From contig CAZVHB010000007.1 in NCBI GenBank assembly GCA_964626965.1, forward strand, positions 1-59,645: a stretch of 59,645 bases of DNA, given 5' to 3'. Below the pieces are notes generated by a model. It ran no database searches, was not told where the DNA came from, and saw only the letters and a program-made list of their open reading frames with translations. Both the position numbers and the translations under genes were made by a program. Positions 31,999-40,408 of the stretch are shown one piece after another (the stretch's first letter is position 1; each line of letters begins with the position of its first letter). This DNA is from CAZEPT01 sp964626965. Its GTDB lineage: Bacteria > Patescibacteriota > Minisyncoccia > Phycocordibacterales > UBA9973.

Positions 31999-33265
31999 AT
32001 ATCTGTACAGGATTAAGACCAGTCATCTTCTTGTATCTATTGAGGATCACCTGGCAAAAAACAGGCTCGTAGTCACACATGTAGGCAACTCTGCCTAATT
32101 GCTCACAAGCGGACATGATGCTTCCAGAGCCAGCCGTGAGGTCAAGTACTGTGTCACTGATCTTAGTACAGCGTTTGAGTATCTTGGAGTGTACCTGAGG
32201 ATCCTTCTGGGTCGGATGATGATATTGATTGCTAGGTAGTCTCTTTTGGAGAATGATATTGCTCAACTCATCTAGCAGATCATTTCCTGTTGTAGTGTCG
32301 AAGTTTATTATCTCATTCGCGTTCTGAACATTTGGGGAAAGGTATGGCGACCCTGTTGTGCCATAAATAATGTATTCCGTTGCCTTGTTAAAAGCAGTCC
32401 TAGGTGTGGGACTCGCGTTGTTCTTAACCCATATGAGGAGTCGCTTGGAAGCGATGCCCAGTTCTTTGTATAAAGTCTGAAAAATCCAGACGAACCTCTC
32501 ATCTGCCCAATAGGCAACGTGACAATCTTTCTTGCTGGCAGATAGCGCATTCTTGATCATCTTTCTGATAAAGTCTTTGTAGCCTTCATCACTCATGTTG
32601 TCGTTCGTTCCACCGCCATAGTTTTTGTTACTCTTCTTTCCACCAACTCCTTTGTCGTATGACAGCCCTATATTAAAAGGGGGATCTTGATTGATGAGGT
32701 CTACCTTAACTCCATTCATCAGCTTGATGACAGTGTTTGGGTCCGTGGCATCGCCACAGATTAATTTGTGGCGACCGAGCTGATACATATTTCCGCGCTT
32801 GATGTCCGTCTTCTGAGCAATCTTGATTTCTTTCTGCAGATCAAAAGGTTCATTCGCAACCTTTGCATCCTTGTCCCAGAACTCCACGAGCTTCATCTGA
32901 TCGAACCCGACATCAGTGAGTAGATCTAAGTTAAACGACTTCAATGCCTCCATGTTCCACTCGCCATCGTTCAAGTTACTTTCAAGTGCAATCTTTTTTC
33001 GTTCCTCGCTCGTTAGTTTTCTATTAGGTCGAAGAATGTTGACCTTTTTAATACCGAGTGCGTTTAGTGCACGCCATCTCATGTTCCCTGAGAGGATAGT
33101 GTTATCAATATCAACAACTATCGAACTGTGAAAACCACGCTCTTTGATTCTGCCTTTCAACTTTTCAAACCCTGCATTCGTTATGTCCCTGGGGTTGTCT
33201 TTCCAAGGCTTTAACTTTTTAACGTCCTCAATTCCTGAAATCCATTCCAATGTTTCTTTTTTCAT
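31985..33265 (-). CDS. ParB-like/DNA methyltransferase fusion
   Basis: This is an adenine or cytosine-N4 DNA methylase of the phage/mobile-element type. The 426-residue protein has an N-terminal ParB/Srx-like domain (DNPRDITNAGFEKLKGRIKERG, then ILSGNMRWRALNALG). It is followed by a methylase domain with the catalytic motif DPPF at 194-197 and the AdoMet-binding motif LDLTAGSGS near the C-terminus, in the beta-class order. The target-recognition region lies between. It heads the packaging operon and may mark element DNA against host nucleases. No partner restriction enzyme is adjacent. Confidence 0.9.
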   Translation of the reverse strand: MKKETLEWISGIEDVKKLKPWKDNPRDITNAGFEKLKGRIKERGFHSSIVVDIDNTILSGNMRWRALNALGIKKVNILRPNRKLTSEERKKIALESNLNDGEWNMEALKSFNLDLLTDVGFDQMKLVEFWDKDAKVANEPFDLQKEIKIAQKTDIKRGNMYQLGRHKLICGDATDPNTVIKLMNGVKVDLINQDPPFNIGLSYDKGVGGKKSNKNYGGGTNDNMSDEGYKDFIRKMIKNALSASKKDCHVAYWADERFVWIFQTLYKELGIASKRLLIWVKNNASPTPRTAFNKATEYIIYGTTGSPYLSPNVQNANEIINFDTTTGNDLLDELSNIILQKRLPSNQYHHPTQKDPQVHSKILKRCTKISDTVLDLTAGSGSIMSACEQLGRVAYMCDYEPVFCQVILNRYKKMTGLNPVQIYEEK

Positions 33266-33598
33266 AATGTGTATGAATTAGTGATAATGATGTAATCAGA
33301 GGTGTCGTCTCTAGAAAATGACAGCTCTGTGTTACATAGTCACGATACTAAGAAAGTGCATTTGGATTTTTGAGGAAAGTAATGTGTAAGCTCCTGCGTG
33401 TACGCACGCTGAATGCGTCAGCATAAAAATATCCTTGTAATAAAGGATATAAACGCGCTTTGAATTATTTGCAGTCGTGAAGATGTTGACGCTTTAAAAG
33501 TGGAAGAGTCCAAAGAAACCCTGACAGGGTGCACATCCACGAGTGAGCTGAAATAACTAAAAAGCCATACAATAAAAGCTGGAAAAATCAAGAGGAAA
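33266..33598. other. Divergent control region between methylase and hamA
   Basis: No gene is supported in these 333 nt. It holds a hairpin at 33429-33450 (ATATCCTT/AAGGATAT), a small one at 33518-33530 (ACCCT/AGGGT), and a good ribosome-binding site AGAGGA just before hamA. No promoter was singled out with confidence. Confidence 0.5.
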
Positions 33599-34585
33599 AT
33601 GCTAGAATCCACGAGTAGGATACACTTATATCTGAAAGACTTTATGCTAGAACAAAGTATTAAAAATGGTAAGGATTTCTTGGATTTATTTTATGAACCA
33701 GAAATTGATGCTCATAACCTTACTGTAAAAACGAAGCTGAGCCTTTATATCCTCCGAATAGACGGTGGGCGTTTTGCATATGAAGCAATGAAGAAAGAAC
33801 TCGGCAACGCCGCAATAACATATGTTTTTTCGAGAAATAAGTATGAAACGGTTGATAAGAGCAAGCTACCTGAGCTTGTGCGAGAATCCCAAGATCTTTT
33901 CCGTAAGGCAGAGGTAAAACAAGGAGAAGGAGGAGAGTTGTTTCTCTATTGCCTACTTGAAACCCATCTAGGCGCACCAAAGATACTTTCAAAGATGGAG
34001 CTGAAGACTTCAGGTAATGACTATGTAAAGGGTGCCGATGGTATCCACCTACTTGATTTAGGTGAGGGTAAATTTCACTTGATCTTTGGAGAGTCCAAAA
34101 TGATTGCTGATGGAGAAGAAAAAAGCTCAAGCTTTCGTAAGGCAGTATATGATGCCTTTCAGTCCATCAAGAAAGTTGAAAAGGAAGGCATTAGTGGCGA
34201 AATTAGTTTGGTAGATTCAAACTTGATGAAGGAAACATTTTCAGATGAAGCAGTTTCTTATCTTAAAAAGATTATCAAGCCATCAGCCAGAGAGAACGAG
34301 ATAACAAAATCTAATGCGTTCGGTATTTTTATAGGGTATGAAATAGATATCAATGACTGGGATCTTCAACAAATGGAAGATGCTGATTTTGAAAAAAAGG
34401 TTAAAGAGGAAGTTAAGAAAATGGTTGAAGAAAGATATGAATATATTTTGGAGCAAATCACAAAAGAGGGTCTTGATGGATATCATTTTTACATCTACGC
34501 AATTCCATTTATTAAGAAAGGTGAAACTGGCATAGCCGATGTCAGGGAGGGCATTATTAAATACATTAAAAATGACCCTCGCTGA
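33599..34585 (+). CDS. hamA: Hachiman defence effector nuclease HamA (DUF1837)
   Basis: HamA is the DUF1837 effector of the Hachiman anti-phage system. It is kept inactive by the helicase HamB and degrades DNA when released. The 328-residue protein has the DUF1837 pattern GNDYVKGADGIHLLDLGEGKF, then LIFGESKM, giving a PD-(D/E)xK-type site at Asp148 and Glu165-x-Lys167. A conserved GGELFL precedes it near residue 111. AGAGGA lies 6-8 nt before the ATG, an unusually clear ribosome-binding site for this window. The gene ends in TGA and overlaps hamB by 14 nt. The long charged helix around residues 260-290 is unexplained. Confidence 0.88.
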   Translation: MLESTSRIHLYLKDFMLEQSIKNGKDFLDLFYEPEIDAHNLTVKTKLSLYILRIDGGRFAYEAMKKELGNAAITYVFSRNKYETVDKSKLPELVRESQDLFRKAEVKQGEGGELFLYCLLETHLGAPKILSKMELKTSGNDYVKGADGIHLLDLGEGKFHLIFGESKMIADGEEKSSSFRKAVYDAFQSIKKVEKEGISGEISLVDSNLMKETFSDEAVSYLKKIIKPSARENEITKSNAFGIFIGYEIDINDWDLQQMEDADFEKKVKEEVKKMVEERYEYILEQITKEGLDGYHFYIYAIPFIKKGETGIADVREGIIKYIKNDPR

Positions 34586-37178
34586 AACACTTAAACAAGA
34601 AATATTGACCGATGAGTATTTCATTAGTCTATTCCAGAAAGCAGAGAGGATTTCCGTATTTAATCTTTTTAAATTAGAACAAAAAGAGACTATTTCAGAT
34701 AAGGAATATAAAGACTTGATGCAATTTGCGGATATTCTTTCTCATTCCACTGATCCCAATGCTCGAAACAAAGCCTATAAAGTAATTGCGCTTCTGGTTG
34801 AACCATTCGGAAGAACCGAAAGCTTTCGGTTATTTTCTGGTGCAATATTAGCAAAGCTCGGTAATTTCCCAGCACTACAATTTCTTCGAGACAATCATGA
34901 TTATGTAGATCGGTTACCACTTGAAAGAGAAATCGAAAAAAGAGTTAAGTCAGAAGTACAAAAAACATCTAACGGAAAATATATATTTACTGATGCACAA
35001 TACAAAATCAGAAAGGAGCTAGAAGCTTTTGATTATTTTAGCTTCTCAGGTCCAACATCTATTGGTAAGTCTTTTATAATGAAAGACTATATTCGCTACC
35101 TGTTAAATAAAGACGAGTCCGTTGGCGGGTGTCTTGTAATTGTTGTCCCGACTCGCGCACTTATAACACAAGTAGTTGCTGAGTTGAGAAAAGAGATTGA
35201 TGACGAAACTGTTAATATCGCATCTCACCCTGTTGTTTCTAGTTTTTCCTTGCAAAGATACAAAGAGCATATCTTTGTCTTCACACCAGAAAGACTACTT
35301 AGCTATGTAAGTGGAGATAACTTAAGTATTAAGTATTTATTTATTGACGAAGCTCAGAAAGTTATTGCCGAGAACGATTCCCGAAGTTCCTTGTACTATC
35401 ATGCCATTTACGAAACGACTCGAAAGTATGCGACTAAAATAATCTTCGCATCGCCTAATATTCCTAATCCAGAAATTTTCTTAAAGCTATTTGAAAAAGA
35501 TCCAGCTGGTTGCCTTGCGGTTACAGATCAGACTGTGGCTCAGAACAGATATTTTGTCGATTTGAATGATAAGAAACTCTTTCTTTTTTCTGAGTTCGGA
35601 CAAAAAGAAGAGGTCGTAGGTTTTCCATCTTTCTCCAACTCAAACGATCTCATAAAGGAACTAGGTAAAGATGTAAATAACATTATTTACTGCAATGGTC
35701 CAAGTGAGACCGTTAGAAGAGCTAAGGATTTTGCATTAGGGTTAGAAAATGTTCCCTCTACTCACGAGCTTCGAGAGTTACTTGTATTCATTTCAGAATA
35801 TGTTCATAAGGATTATTACCTAATTGAGTGTCTTAAAAAAGGAGTAGCATTTCACCATGGCAAAATGCCACAGAAAGTCAGGAGAAAAGTAGAGGAGTTT
35901 TTTGCGAATAAGGATTCAACTCTAAGATATATGTTCTGCACCTCAACATTGCTTGAAGGAGTAAACCTGCCTGCAAAAAATATCTTTGTTATGAATGATA
36001 ATCATGGTTCGCATGATTTTGAAAAAATAGACTTTGAGAACCTTATTGGGCGAGCTGGTCGTTTGACTAAAGATTTTTCTGGAAATGTCATTTGTGTCAA
36101 AGATGATGTGAGGAGATGGGGCGACGGTGCTGAAGTTCTAAAAAAGATCCCCCTTGAGGCAGTGGATAGTTTTCTTATTAATAAACAGAAAGCAAAAAAG
36201 AAAGAGTTCCTAAATATAGGTAAAGCCTTAGGTAATACTGACCTTGCATCCAATCTGAAAGTTGGTCTCGCGGAGAACCTCGTTCACTACGCATCAATTG
36301 TTCTGCTTCATCATATAAACAATGAAAGCTCAGTTCTCAAGACTGGCTTCTTAGAAAAGAATAAGAGCGCAATCGAAATCCTGCAAAAAACACAATCTTC
36401 AAACAGGGTGCCGAGTGAAATTATAAAAGCTTCCTCAACAATCAAACCTGTATATCAAAACAAAGCTTTAGATTATATTGAAAAACATAAAGAGAATGCT
36501 GTACTCAATGTAAGCACAGAAAATAATGAACTTATTGTTCATGCTCTAGAAAGACTCTACGATCTGTATAACTGGGAAGTAGAAGAGGCTCGTGGACGAG
36601 ATCCTCTAATTCCTCCTGCTCTAGTGAAAGCAGGCTATGGAAAATCAAAGCTAAACTATTGGGCTATGTTGCTAAGAAACTGGACGAAATCAGAGCCTCT
36701 AAGTCGCCTGATTGGCTTTTCGATTACCTACTATACCGACAAGGGAGAAATTTGGTTCCAAGAGGAAGGAATTCCTAAGAAAGAGAAATTTATTGGTAAT
36801 CAAAAACAGATCAATATCATTATTGAAGAAATGATGAAAGATATTGAGAACGGTTTGCGATTTAAGATTGAAAAGTATTTCCTAAACTATTATCTTCTAT
36901 CAAAACATGTCTTGGGAGCTGAAAATGCAGGACAAGACTGGTCAGAATTTATCGAGTACGGAACGACCGATAAGAGAGTGATTGAATTGCAAAATATTGG
37001 CTTCTCACGCGGGACATCAAAACACCTGCTGGATAAATACGGCAACCTCTTTTCATTTAATAATGAAAGTCAATTGACGGCAGTTAATGAAGAAGAACTT
37101 CTTACTTCTTTTGATCAGAAAGACGAACACTATGAAGAGGTCAAGGAGATCTTTAGGAAAAAAGTAAACCATGAATAA
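34572..37178 (+). CDS. hamB: Hachiman defence helicase HamB
   Basis: HamB is the superfamily 2 helicase that senses DNA damage or phage DNA and controls HamA. The 868-residue protein has Walker A SGPTSIGKS (residues 159-167), motif Ia VVPTRALITQ, motif II DEAQ (259-262) and motif III region ASPNI. Motifs V/VI are TSTLLEGVNLPAK and LIGRAGRLTKD, with a long C-terminal region. An N-terminal domain of about 130 residues precedes the helicase core. The ATG at 34572 is chosen because it overlaps the hamA end and starts the conserved sequence. It overlaps the next gene by 8 nt, so the whole operon is translationally coupled. Confidence 0.88.
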   Translation: MTLAETLKQEILTDEYFISLFQKAERISVFNLFKLEQKETISDKEYKDLMQFADILSHSTDPNARNKAYKVIALLVEPFGRTESFRLFSGAILAKLGNFPALQFLRDNHDYVDRLPLEREIEKRVKSEVQKTSNGKYIFTDAQYKIRKELEAFDYFSFSGPTSIGKSFIMKDYIRYLLNKDESVGGCLVIVVPTRALITQVVAELRKEIDDETVNIASHPVVSSFSLQRYKEHIFVFTPERLLSYVSGDNLSIKYLFIDEAQKVIAENDSRSSLYYHAIYETTRKYATKIIFASPNIPNPEIFLKLFEKDPAGCLAVTDQTVAQNRYFVDLNDKKLFLFSEFGQKEEVVGFPSFSNSNDLIKELGKDVNNIIYCNGPSETVRRAKDFALGLENVPSTHELRELLVFISEYVHKDYYLIECLKKGVAFHHGKMPQKVRRKVEEFFANKDSTLRYMFCTSTLLEGVNLPAKNIFVMNDNHGSHDFEKIDFENLIGRAGRLTKDFSGNVICVKDDVRRWGDGAEVLKKIPLEAVDSFLINKQKAKKKEFLNIGKALGNTDLASNLKVGLAENLVHYASIVLLHHINNESSVLKTGFLEKNKSAIEILQKTQSSNRVPSEIIKASSTIKPVYQNKALDYIEKHKENAVLNVSTENNELIVHALERLYDLYNWEVEEARGRDPLIPPALVKAGYGKSKLNYWAMLLRNWTKSEPLSRLIGFSITYYTDKGEIWFQEEGIPKKEKFIGNQKQINIIIEEMMKDIENGLRFKIEKYFLNYYLLSKHVLGAENAGQDWSEFIEYGTTDKRVIELQNIGFSRGTSKHLLDKYGNLFSFNNESQLTAVNEEELLTSFDQKDEHYEEVKEIFRKKVNHE

Positions 37179-37599
37179 AGAATTGATTGAAAAAGTAATT
37201 AACGACGCTTGTGAAATTCTTTATGCAGAGAATAAGAATTTAATTGATGAAAGAGCACACGAGAGAACTATTGTTAACGAGATGCTCCCATACCTTAGGA
37301 CGCATTTTGCCGAATATAAAGTTTGGTCTGAATACAACCGAGAGGGAGAGATCGGAAATAGACAATCCAAAACAGATCTTGATGGCAATATTATCGTACC
37401 CGATATCATAGTTCACGAGGTCGGTCCTACGGGTCGTAATCTAGTAGCAATCGAGGTTAAGGGATATTGGAATGATGAACCACGAGAGAGTGACGAGAAA
37501 AAGCTTAGAGATATTCAGCTTAAACATGGATATGAGTTTTTGTATCGCATTGAACTCGGTAAAAACGAACCTCAAGTAATAGAAATTCTACCTGTTTAA
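37171..37599 (+). CDS. PD-(D/E)xK nuclease-like accessory gene in the Hachiman operon
   Basis: The 142-residue protein looks like a small restriction-endonuclease-fold nuclease. The core is VPDIIVHEVG with Asp78, then LVAIEVKGYW with Glu95-x-Lys97, preceded by a helix carrying Glu32 (RAHERTIVNEMLPYL). All core elements of the fold are present in order, but there is no recognisable DNA-binding extension. It overlaps the hamB stop by 8 nt and lies 6 nt before the next gene. Standard Hachiman is two genes, so this is an extra component, perhaps a second effector or a regulator. The nuclease assignment is by motif only. Confidence 0.65.
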   Translation: MNKELIEKVINDACEILYAENKNLIDERAHERTIVNEMLPYLRTHFAEYKVWSEYNREGEIGNRQSKTDLDGNIIVPDIIVHEVGPTGRNLVAIEVKGYWNDEPRESDEKKLRDIQLKHGYEFLYRIELGKNEPQVIEILPV

Positions 37600-37605
37600 A
37601 CCTAT

Positions 37606-38517
37606 ATGAACCCGACACAATTTTGGCAAAACTTTAAAATGGGAGAAGAGCAAGAAATTGCTTGTAACTTTATCTATGACGGATTGAGAAATCTCCATGA
37701 GATGGAAACCTTGAACCTTGAGATCGAGATATTTCCAGTTCTTTATAATCTCTCCATTGGATTGGAGAGGATGTTCAAGGTCGCTATTGTCCTGGTAGAG
37801 GTTAATGACGATACCAATATAGACGAATTCGAGAAGACTCTAATTACTCACGACCACATTGCTCTCTATAACAGACTTAAGAAAAGTGTTGATTTAGATC
37901 TGGGTCCCGTCCATACAGGGTTGCTTACGCTTCTTTCTGTGTTTTACGAAGACCATCGTTATGGTCGCTTCAATCTTCCTCAAATTGATAATCTGTCTAA
38001 AGACAAAAAACTATTTCTCACTTTTCTACACAAACACCTTGGCATAAGAGTCGAAGACGATATCATCGGTACAGAGAATTCTTTGCAGATCAAAAAATTC
38101 ATGGGAAAGACAGTGAAAAAAATAGCAAAGGATCTTTACAAAATTACCGACAAAGCCGCAACGGCAAAGAATTTATACACATATGAAATTTCAGGTAGTT
38201 GGTCTAAGGCGGCAAAAGTTGTCTGGGGCGACGAAGAAATAAATTTTGAGAGCGACGAAATTGCAATGATGGAAGTCCTTCTGTTTCTATTAAAAACGGA
38301 CGGTCTGGATCGAATCAATCTACTTAAAGAATTGGAGCCATTACCTCTTGATCCAGCGGAAGATAACGAATATTTGCATTTCCTAATGAGAAAAAGAACG
38401 GGACATATGTCTTCAATTATTGGTATGGTCGAAGATGCTCAAGCAGACTCAAAAGATCGAAAAGAAAGATTGGAAATGATTAAACTGATCAAAGATCCGA
38501 GTGTTGGCTTTGAGTAA
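37606..38517 (+). CDS. Helical protein of unknown function in the Hachiman operon
   Basis: I do not recognise this 303-residue protein. It is almost entirely helical and charged. The N-terminal half (LSIGLERMFKVAIVLVE, then LITHDHIALYNRLKK) has some resemblance to HEPN-type RNase or nucleotidyltransferase-partner domains, with a His-bearing helix, but the R-x4-6-H motif is not present in a clear form. A beta-like turn (YTYEISGSWSKAAKVVWG) splits it from a second helical part. It is the last gene of the operon, 6 nt after the nuclease-like gene. It could be an immune sensor or an anti-toxin-like partner; that is a guess. Confidence 0.6.
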   Translation: MNPTQFWQNFKMGEEQEIACNFIYDGLRNLHEMETLNLEIEIFPVLYNLSIGLERMFKVAIVLVEVNDDTNIDEFEKTLITHDHIALYNRLKKSVDLDLGPVHTGLLTLLSVFYEDHRYGRFNLPQIDNLSKDKKLFLTFLHKHLGIRVEDDIIGTENSLQIKKFMGKTVKKIAKDLYKITDKAATAKNLYTYEISGSWSKAAKVVWGDEEINFESDEIAMMEVLLFLLKTDGLDRINLLKELEPLPLDPAEDNEYLHFLMRKRTGHMSSIIGMVEDAQADSKDRKERLEMIKLIKDPSVGFE

Positions 38518-38523
38518 TAATTT

Positions 38524-38570
38524 AAAGTGACACGCGATTGTAATTTTATAAGCCTAATCCGTGTCACTTT
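38524..38570. repeat. Inverted repeat after the Hachiman operon
   Basis: AAAGTGACACG (38524-38534) and CGTGTCACTTT (38560-38570) are exact reverse complements 25 nt apart, followed by TTGTCACTTTTT. It may be a terminator or an operator for the next small gene, whose ATG lies 11 nt further on. Confidence 0.6.
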
Positions 38571-38581
38571 TGTCACTTTTT

Positions 38582-38752
38582 ATGAATCAAGAGGATAAGA
38601 AAAATCCTAAAAACTGGACTGAGGAAGAGCGAGACAGGGTTGTTGGTTTGTTTGATCTATTAATCAAAATGGATAAAAAGCAGAACCCTGATCTGTATAA
38701 GCTTCCGAAAGGTGTAGTGTTAGACGGACATGGAAACGAGGTAACTTTATAG
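38582..38752 (+). CDS. Small hypothetical protein (56 aa)
   Basis: I do not recognise this product. It is short and strongly charged (MNQEDKKNPKNWTEEERDRVV), with a Leu/Ile-rich helix (GLFDLLIKMDKKQNPDLY) and ends GVVLDGHGNEVTL. The ATG at 38582 is chosen because it lies just after the inverted repeat; the frame also opens slightly upstream. Small charged proteins like this can be regulators or antitoxins on mobile elements, but nothing shows that here. The following 151 nt (38753-38903) carries two copies of GCTCAAAGAC and no gene. Confidence 0.45.
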   Translation: MNQEDKKNPKNWTEEERDRVVGLFDLLIKMDKKQNPDLYKLPKGVVLDGHGNEVTL

Positions 38753-38890
38753 GTGCTCAAAGACCGTCGAAATGGTAAGCTAAAAGTATTGAAAATGTCC
38801 TTGCAGGGCTTGACCGAGCACCGTTCTGGCTCAAAGACGCCAGCAAATTAGAGTATGATCTTAAGAGATATATAGAATTTTTTTAAATGA

Positions 38891-38896
38891 TATAAT
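38891..38896 (+). promoter_or_regulatory. -10 box of the 38904 gene
   Basis: A perfect TATAAT predicts transcription from 38903, one base before the ATG. Confidence 0.55.
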
Positions 38897-38903
38897 ATAA
38901 ATT

Positions 38904-39419
38904 ATGAATAATTTTTTTGTATTAATTGTAATAACTATTATCCTTGTTATCTTTCAAATTCTCTTTGGGGAAGATGTACTTTTGCCTTTTGCGGCTGCAT
39001 TTGCTTTGATGTCTATTGCGACTGGTGTATGGTTGTCACTTCAACAGTATTCACTTAAATTAAAATCTCAAAAAGTTGAAACAGATATAAAACTTATGAC
39101 TCTATTTACTCACATAATGAGTATTGCTCACGCTAGAGGGGGATATACTGTATCTGAAAAGATTATTGAAAAAATATTTGATAATAAAATTTTAACAGAA
39201 AATGAATTAAAAGATTCAAATATTTTAAACAAAAGGCTGGTTGAAGCATCAACGCTAACAACTCCAGTAGGAGTAGCAGAGCAAGATGCAGCGATTGCAG
39301 CGATTGCAGTTTTAGCTAAAAGGCATGACGTCTTAAAGGACGTTGCTATTCAGGGACTAATTTCAATTAAGGCTTTTAAAAAAGATATAGCTGAAAAATA
39401 TTTAAAAGAACTAGAGTAG
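38904..39419 (+). CDS. Hypothetical membrane protein (171 aa)
   Basis: I do not recognise this family. It has two N-terminal membrane segments (residues about 5-19 and 26-46). A cytoplasmic helical domain of about 120 residues follows (IMSIAHARGGYTVSEKIIEKIF, AEQDAAIAAIAVLAKRHDVL). The gene is AT-rich and preceded by a near-leaderless promoter with a consensus -10. It lies at the end of the island, 34 nt before another small membrane-protein gene. Confidence 0.65.
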   Translation: MNNFFVLIVITIILVIFQILFGEDVLLPFAAAFALMSIATGVWLSLQQYSLKLKSQKVETDIKLMTLFTHIMSIAHARGGYTVSEKIIEKIFDNKILTENELKDSNILNKRLVEASTLTTPVGVAEQDAAIAAIAVLAKRHDVLKDVAIQGLISIKAFKKDIAEKYLKELE

Positions 39420-39453
39420 ATAGAGTCTGATTATTTTAAGTCTTAAGAAAATT

Positions 39454-39801
39454 ATGTATTGTGTAATTAAATTTTTAACAAGTGATAAGTTTTGGTTTTT
39501 ACTCCTTCAGGGTGGATTAATTTTACTCTATGTGTACTCTTTTTATAAATATTTAAATAAAACTGACTTAATTGTAATTAAAAGAGGTGAAAAAAGTAGA
39601 GGTATTTTAATGGCTTCTGCGGGCGCGATAATTACAATTCTTATTTCAATAGTTTTTCAAATTAGTACCTACCCTATAGATGGGAAAGTTTTGTTTTATC
39701 TAATGGATTTAGGGATAGTTTTACAGCTGTGTTTTTATAGTCCTTGGTTTACAAATAAATTGATTTCTTTTAAAGTTTCTTTTGAAAAAAGAGAGTATTA
39801 A
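39454..39801 (+). CDS. Hypothetical membrane protein (115 aa)
   Basis: I do not recognise this family. The 115-residue product has three to four hydrophobic segments (about residues 14-30, 49-70 and 83-100) and short basic loops. It follows the 38904 gene by 34 nt and is probably co-transcribed. Base composition is AT-rich like its neighbour. A holin-like role is conceivable on a phage-related element but nothing in the sequence supports it specifically. Confidence 0.55.
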   Translation: MYCVIKFLTSDKFWFLLLQGGLILLYVYSFYKYLNKTDLIVIKRGEKSRGILMASAGAIITILISIVFQISTYPIDGKVLFYLMDLGIVLQLCFYSPWFTNKLISFKVSFEKREY

Positions 39802-39830
39802 AATATAAAACTTATTAATATATAAACTAT

Positions 39831-40250
39831 ATGGAAAATAAACTAACCTCAATCACCATCGAAACAATTATCAACGCACCAGTTGAAAAAGTCTGGCAGT
39901 ATTTTACTGAGCCTGAACATATCATGCAATGGAATAATGCATCAGCAGATTGGCATACTCCAAAAGCCGAAAATAATCTGACTCCGGGTGGAATGTTTAG
40001 CTATCGAATGGAAGCAAAAGACGGAAGCTTCGGCTTTGATTTTGGTGGAATTTATACGAATGTTATCCCATATAAAGAAATAGCATATACACTCGGCGAC
40101 GGGCGAAAGGTTGTTATCGTATTTGAAGAAACAGAAAAGGGAACTCGAGTCACAGAAACGTTTGACCCAGAAACCGAAAATCCTCTTGAAATGCAACGCG
40201 TTGGCTGGCAGGCAATTTTGGATAATTTCAAAAAGCACCTGATGCAGTAA
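39831..40250 (+). CDS. SRPBCC (START/AHSA1-like) domain protein
   Basis: The 139-residue protein is a helix-grip fold protein of the SRPBCC superfamily, AHSA1-like. The pattern is TIETIINAPVEKVWQYFTEPEHIMQW at the N-terminus, then MFSYRMEAKDG, VFEETEKGTRVTETF and the C-terminal helix GWQAILDNFKKHL. Such proteins bind hydrophobic ligands or partner proteins; the ligand here is unknown. It lies near the right end of the island and could be either cargo or chromosomal. Confidence 0.85.
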   Translation: MENKLTSITIETIINAPVEKVWQYFTEPEHIMQWNNASADWHTPKAENNLTPGGMFSYRMEAKDGSFGFDFGGIYTNVIPYKEIAYTLGDGRKVVIVFEETEKGTRVTETFDPETENPLEMQRVGWQAILDNFKKHLMQ

Positions 40251-40300
40251 TTTTAAAATCAAAATACAGCGGTGGATAACTTCCTTGAAACTGCTGTTTT

Positions 40301-40313
40301 TTAAGGTATATAC
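40301..40313. other. Candidate right attachment site / promoter
   Basis: TTAAGGTATATAC matches 27597-27609 exactly. It is followed by T, forming TATACT (40309-40314), so it may simply be a promoter for the 40409 gene. Confidence 0.3.
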
Positions 40314-40408
40314 TGAGGGTAAGTAGTATAGATGGGAAAAAATATATGTTCGCATATATAGCTATCTATAATCTGGAGTTTATTGTTTACAACTTAAAAA
40401 AATACCTC

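Noticed and set aside
30177..33265. Complete prophage.
   Set aside because: Only methylase, small and large terminase genes were found; portal, protease, capsid, tail and lysis genes are absent from the window.
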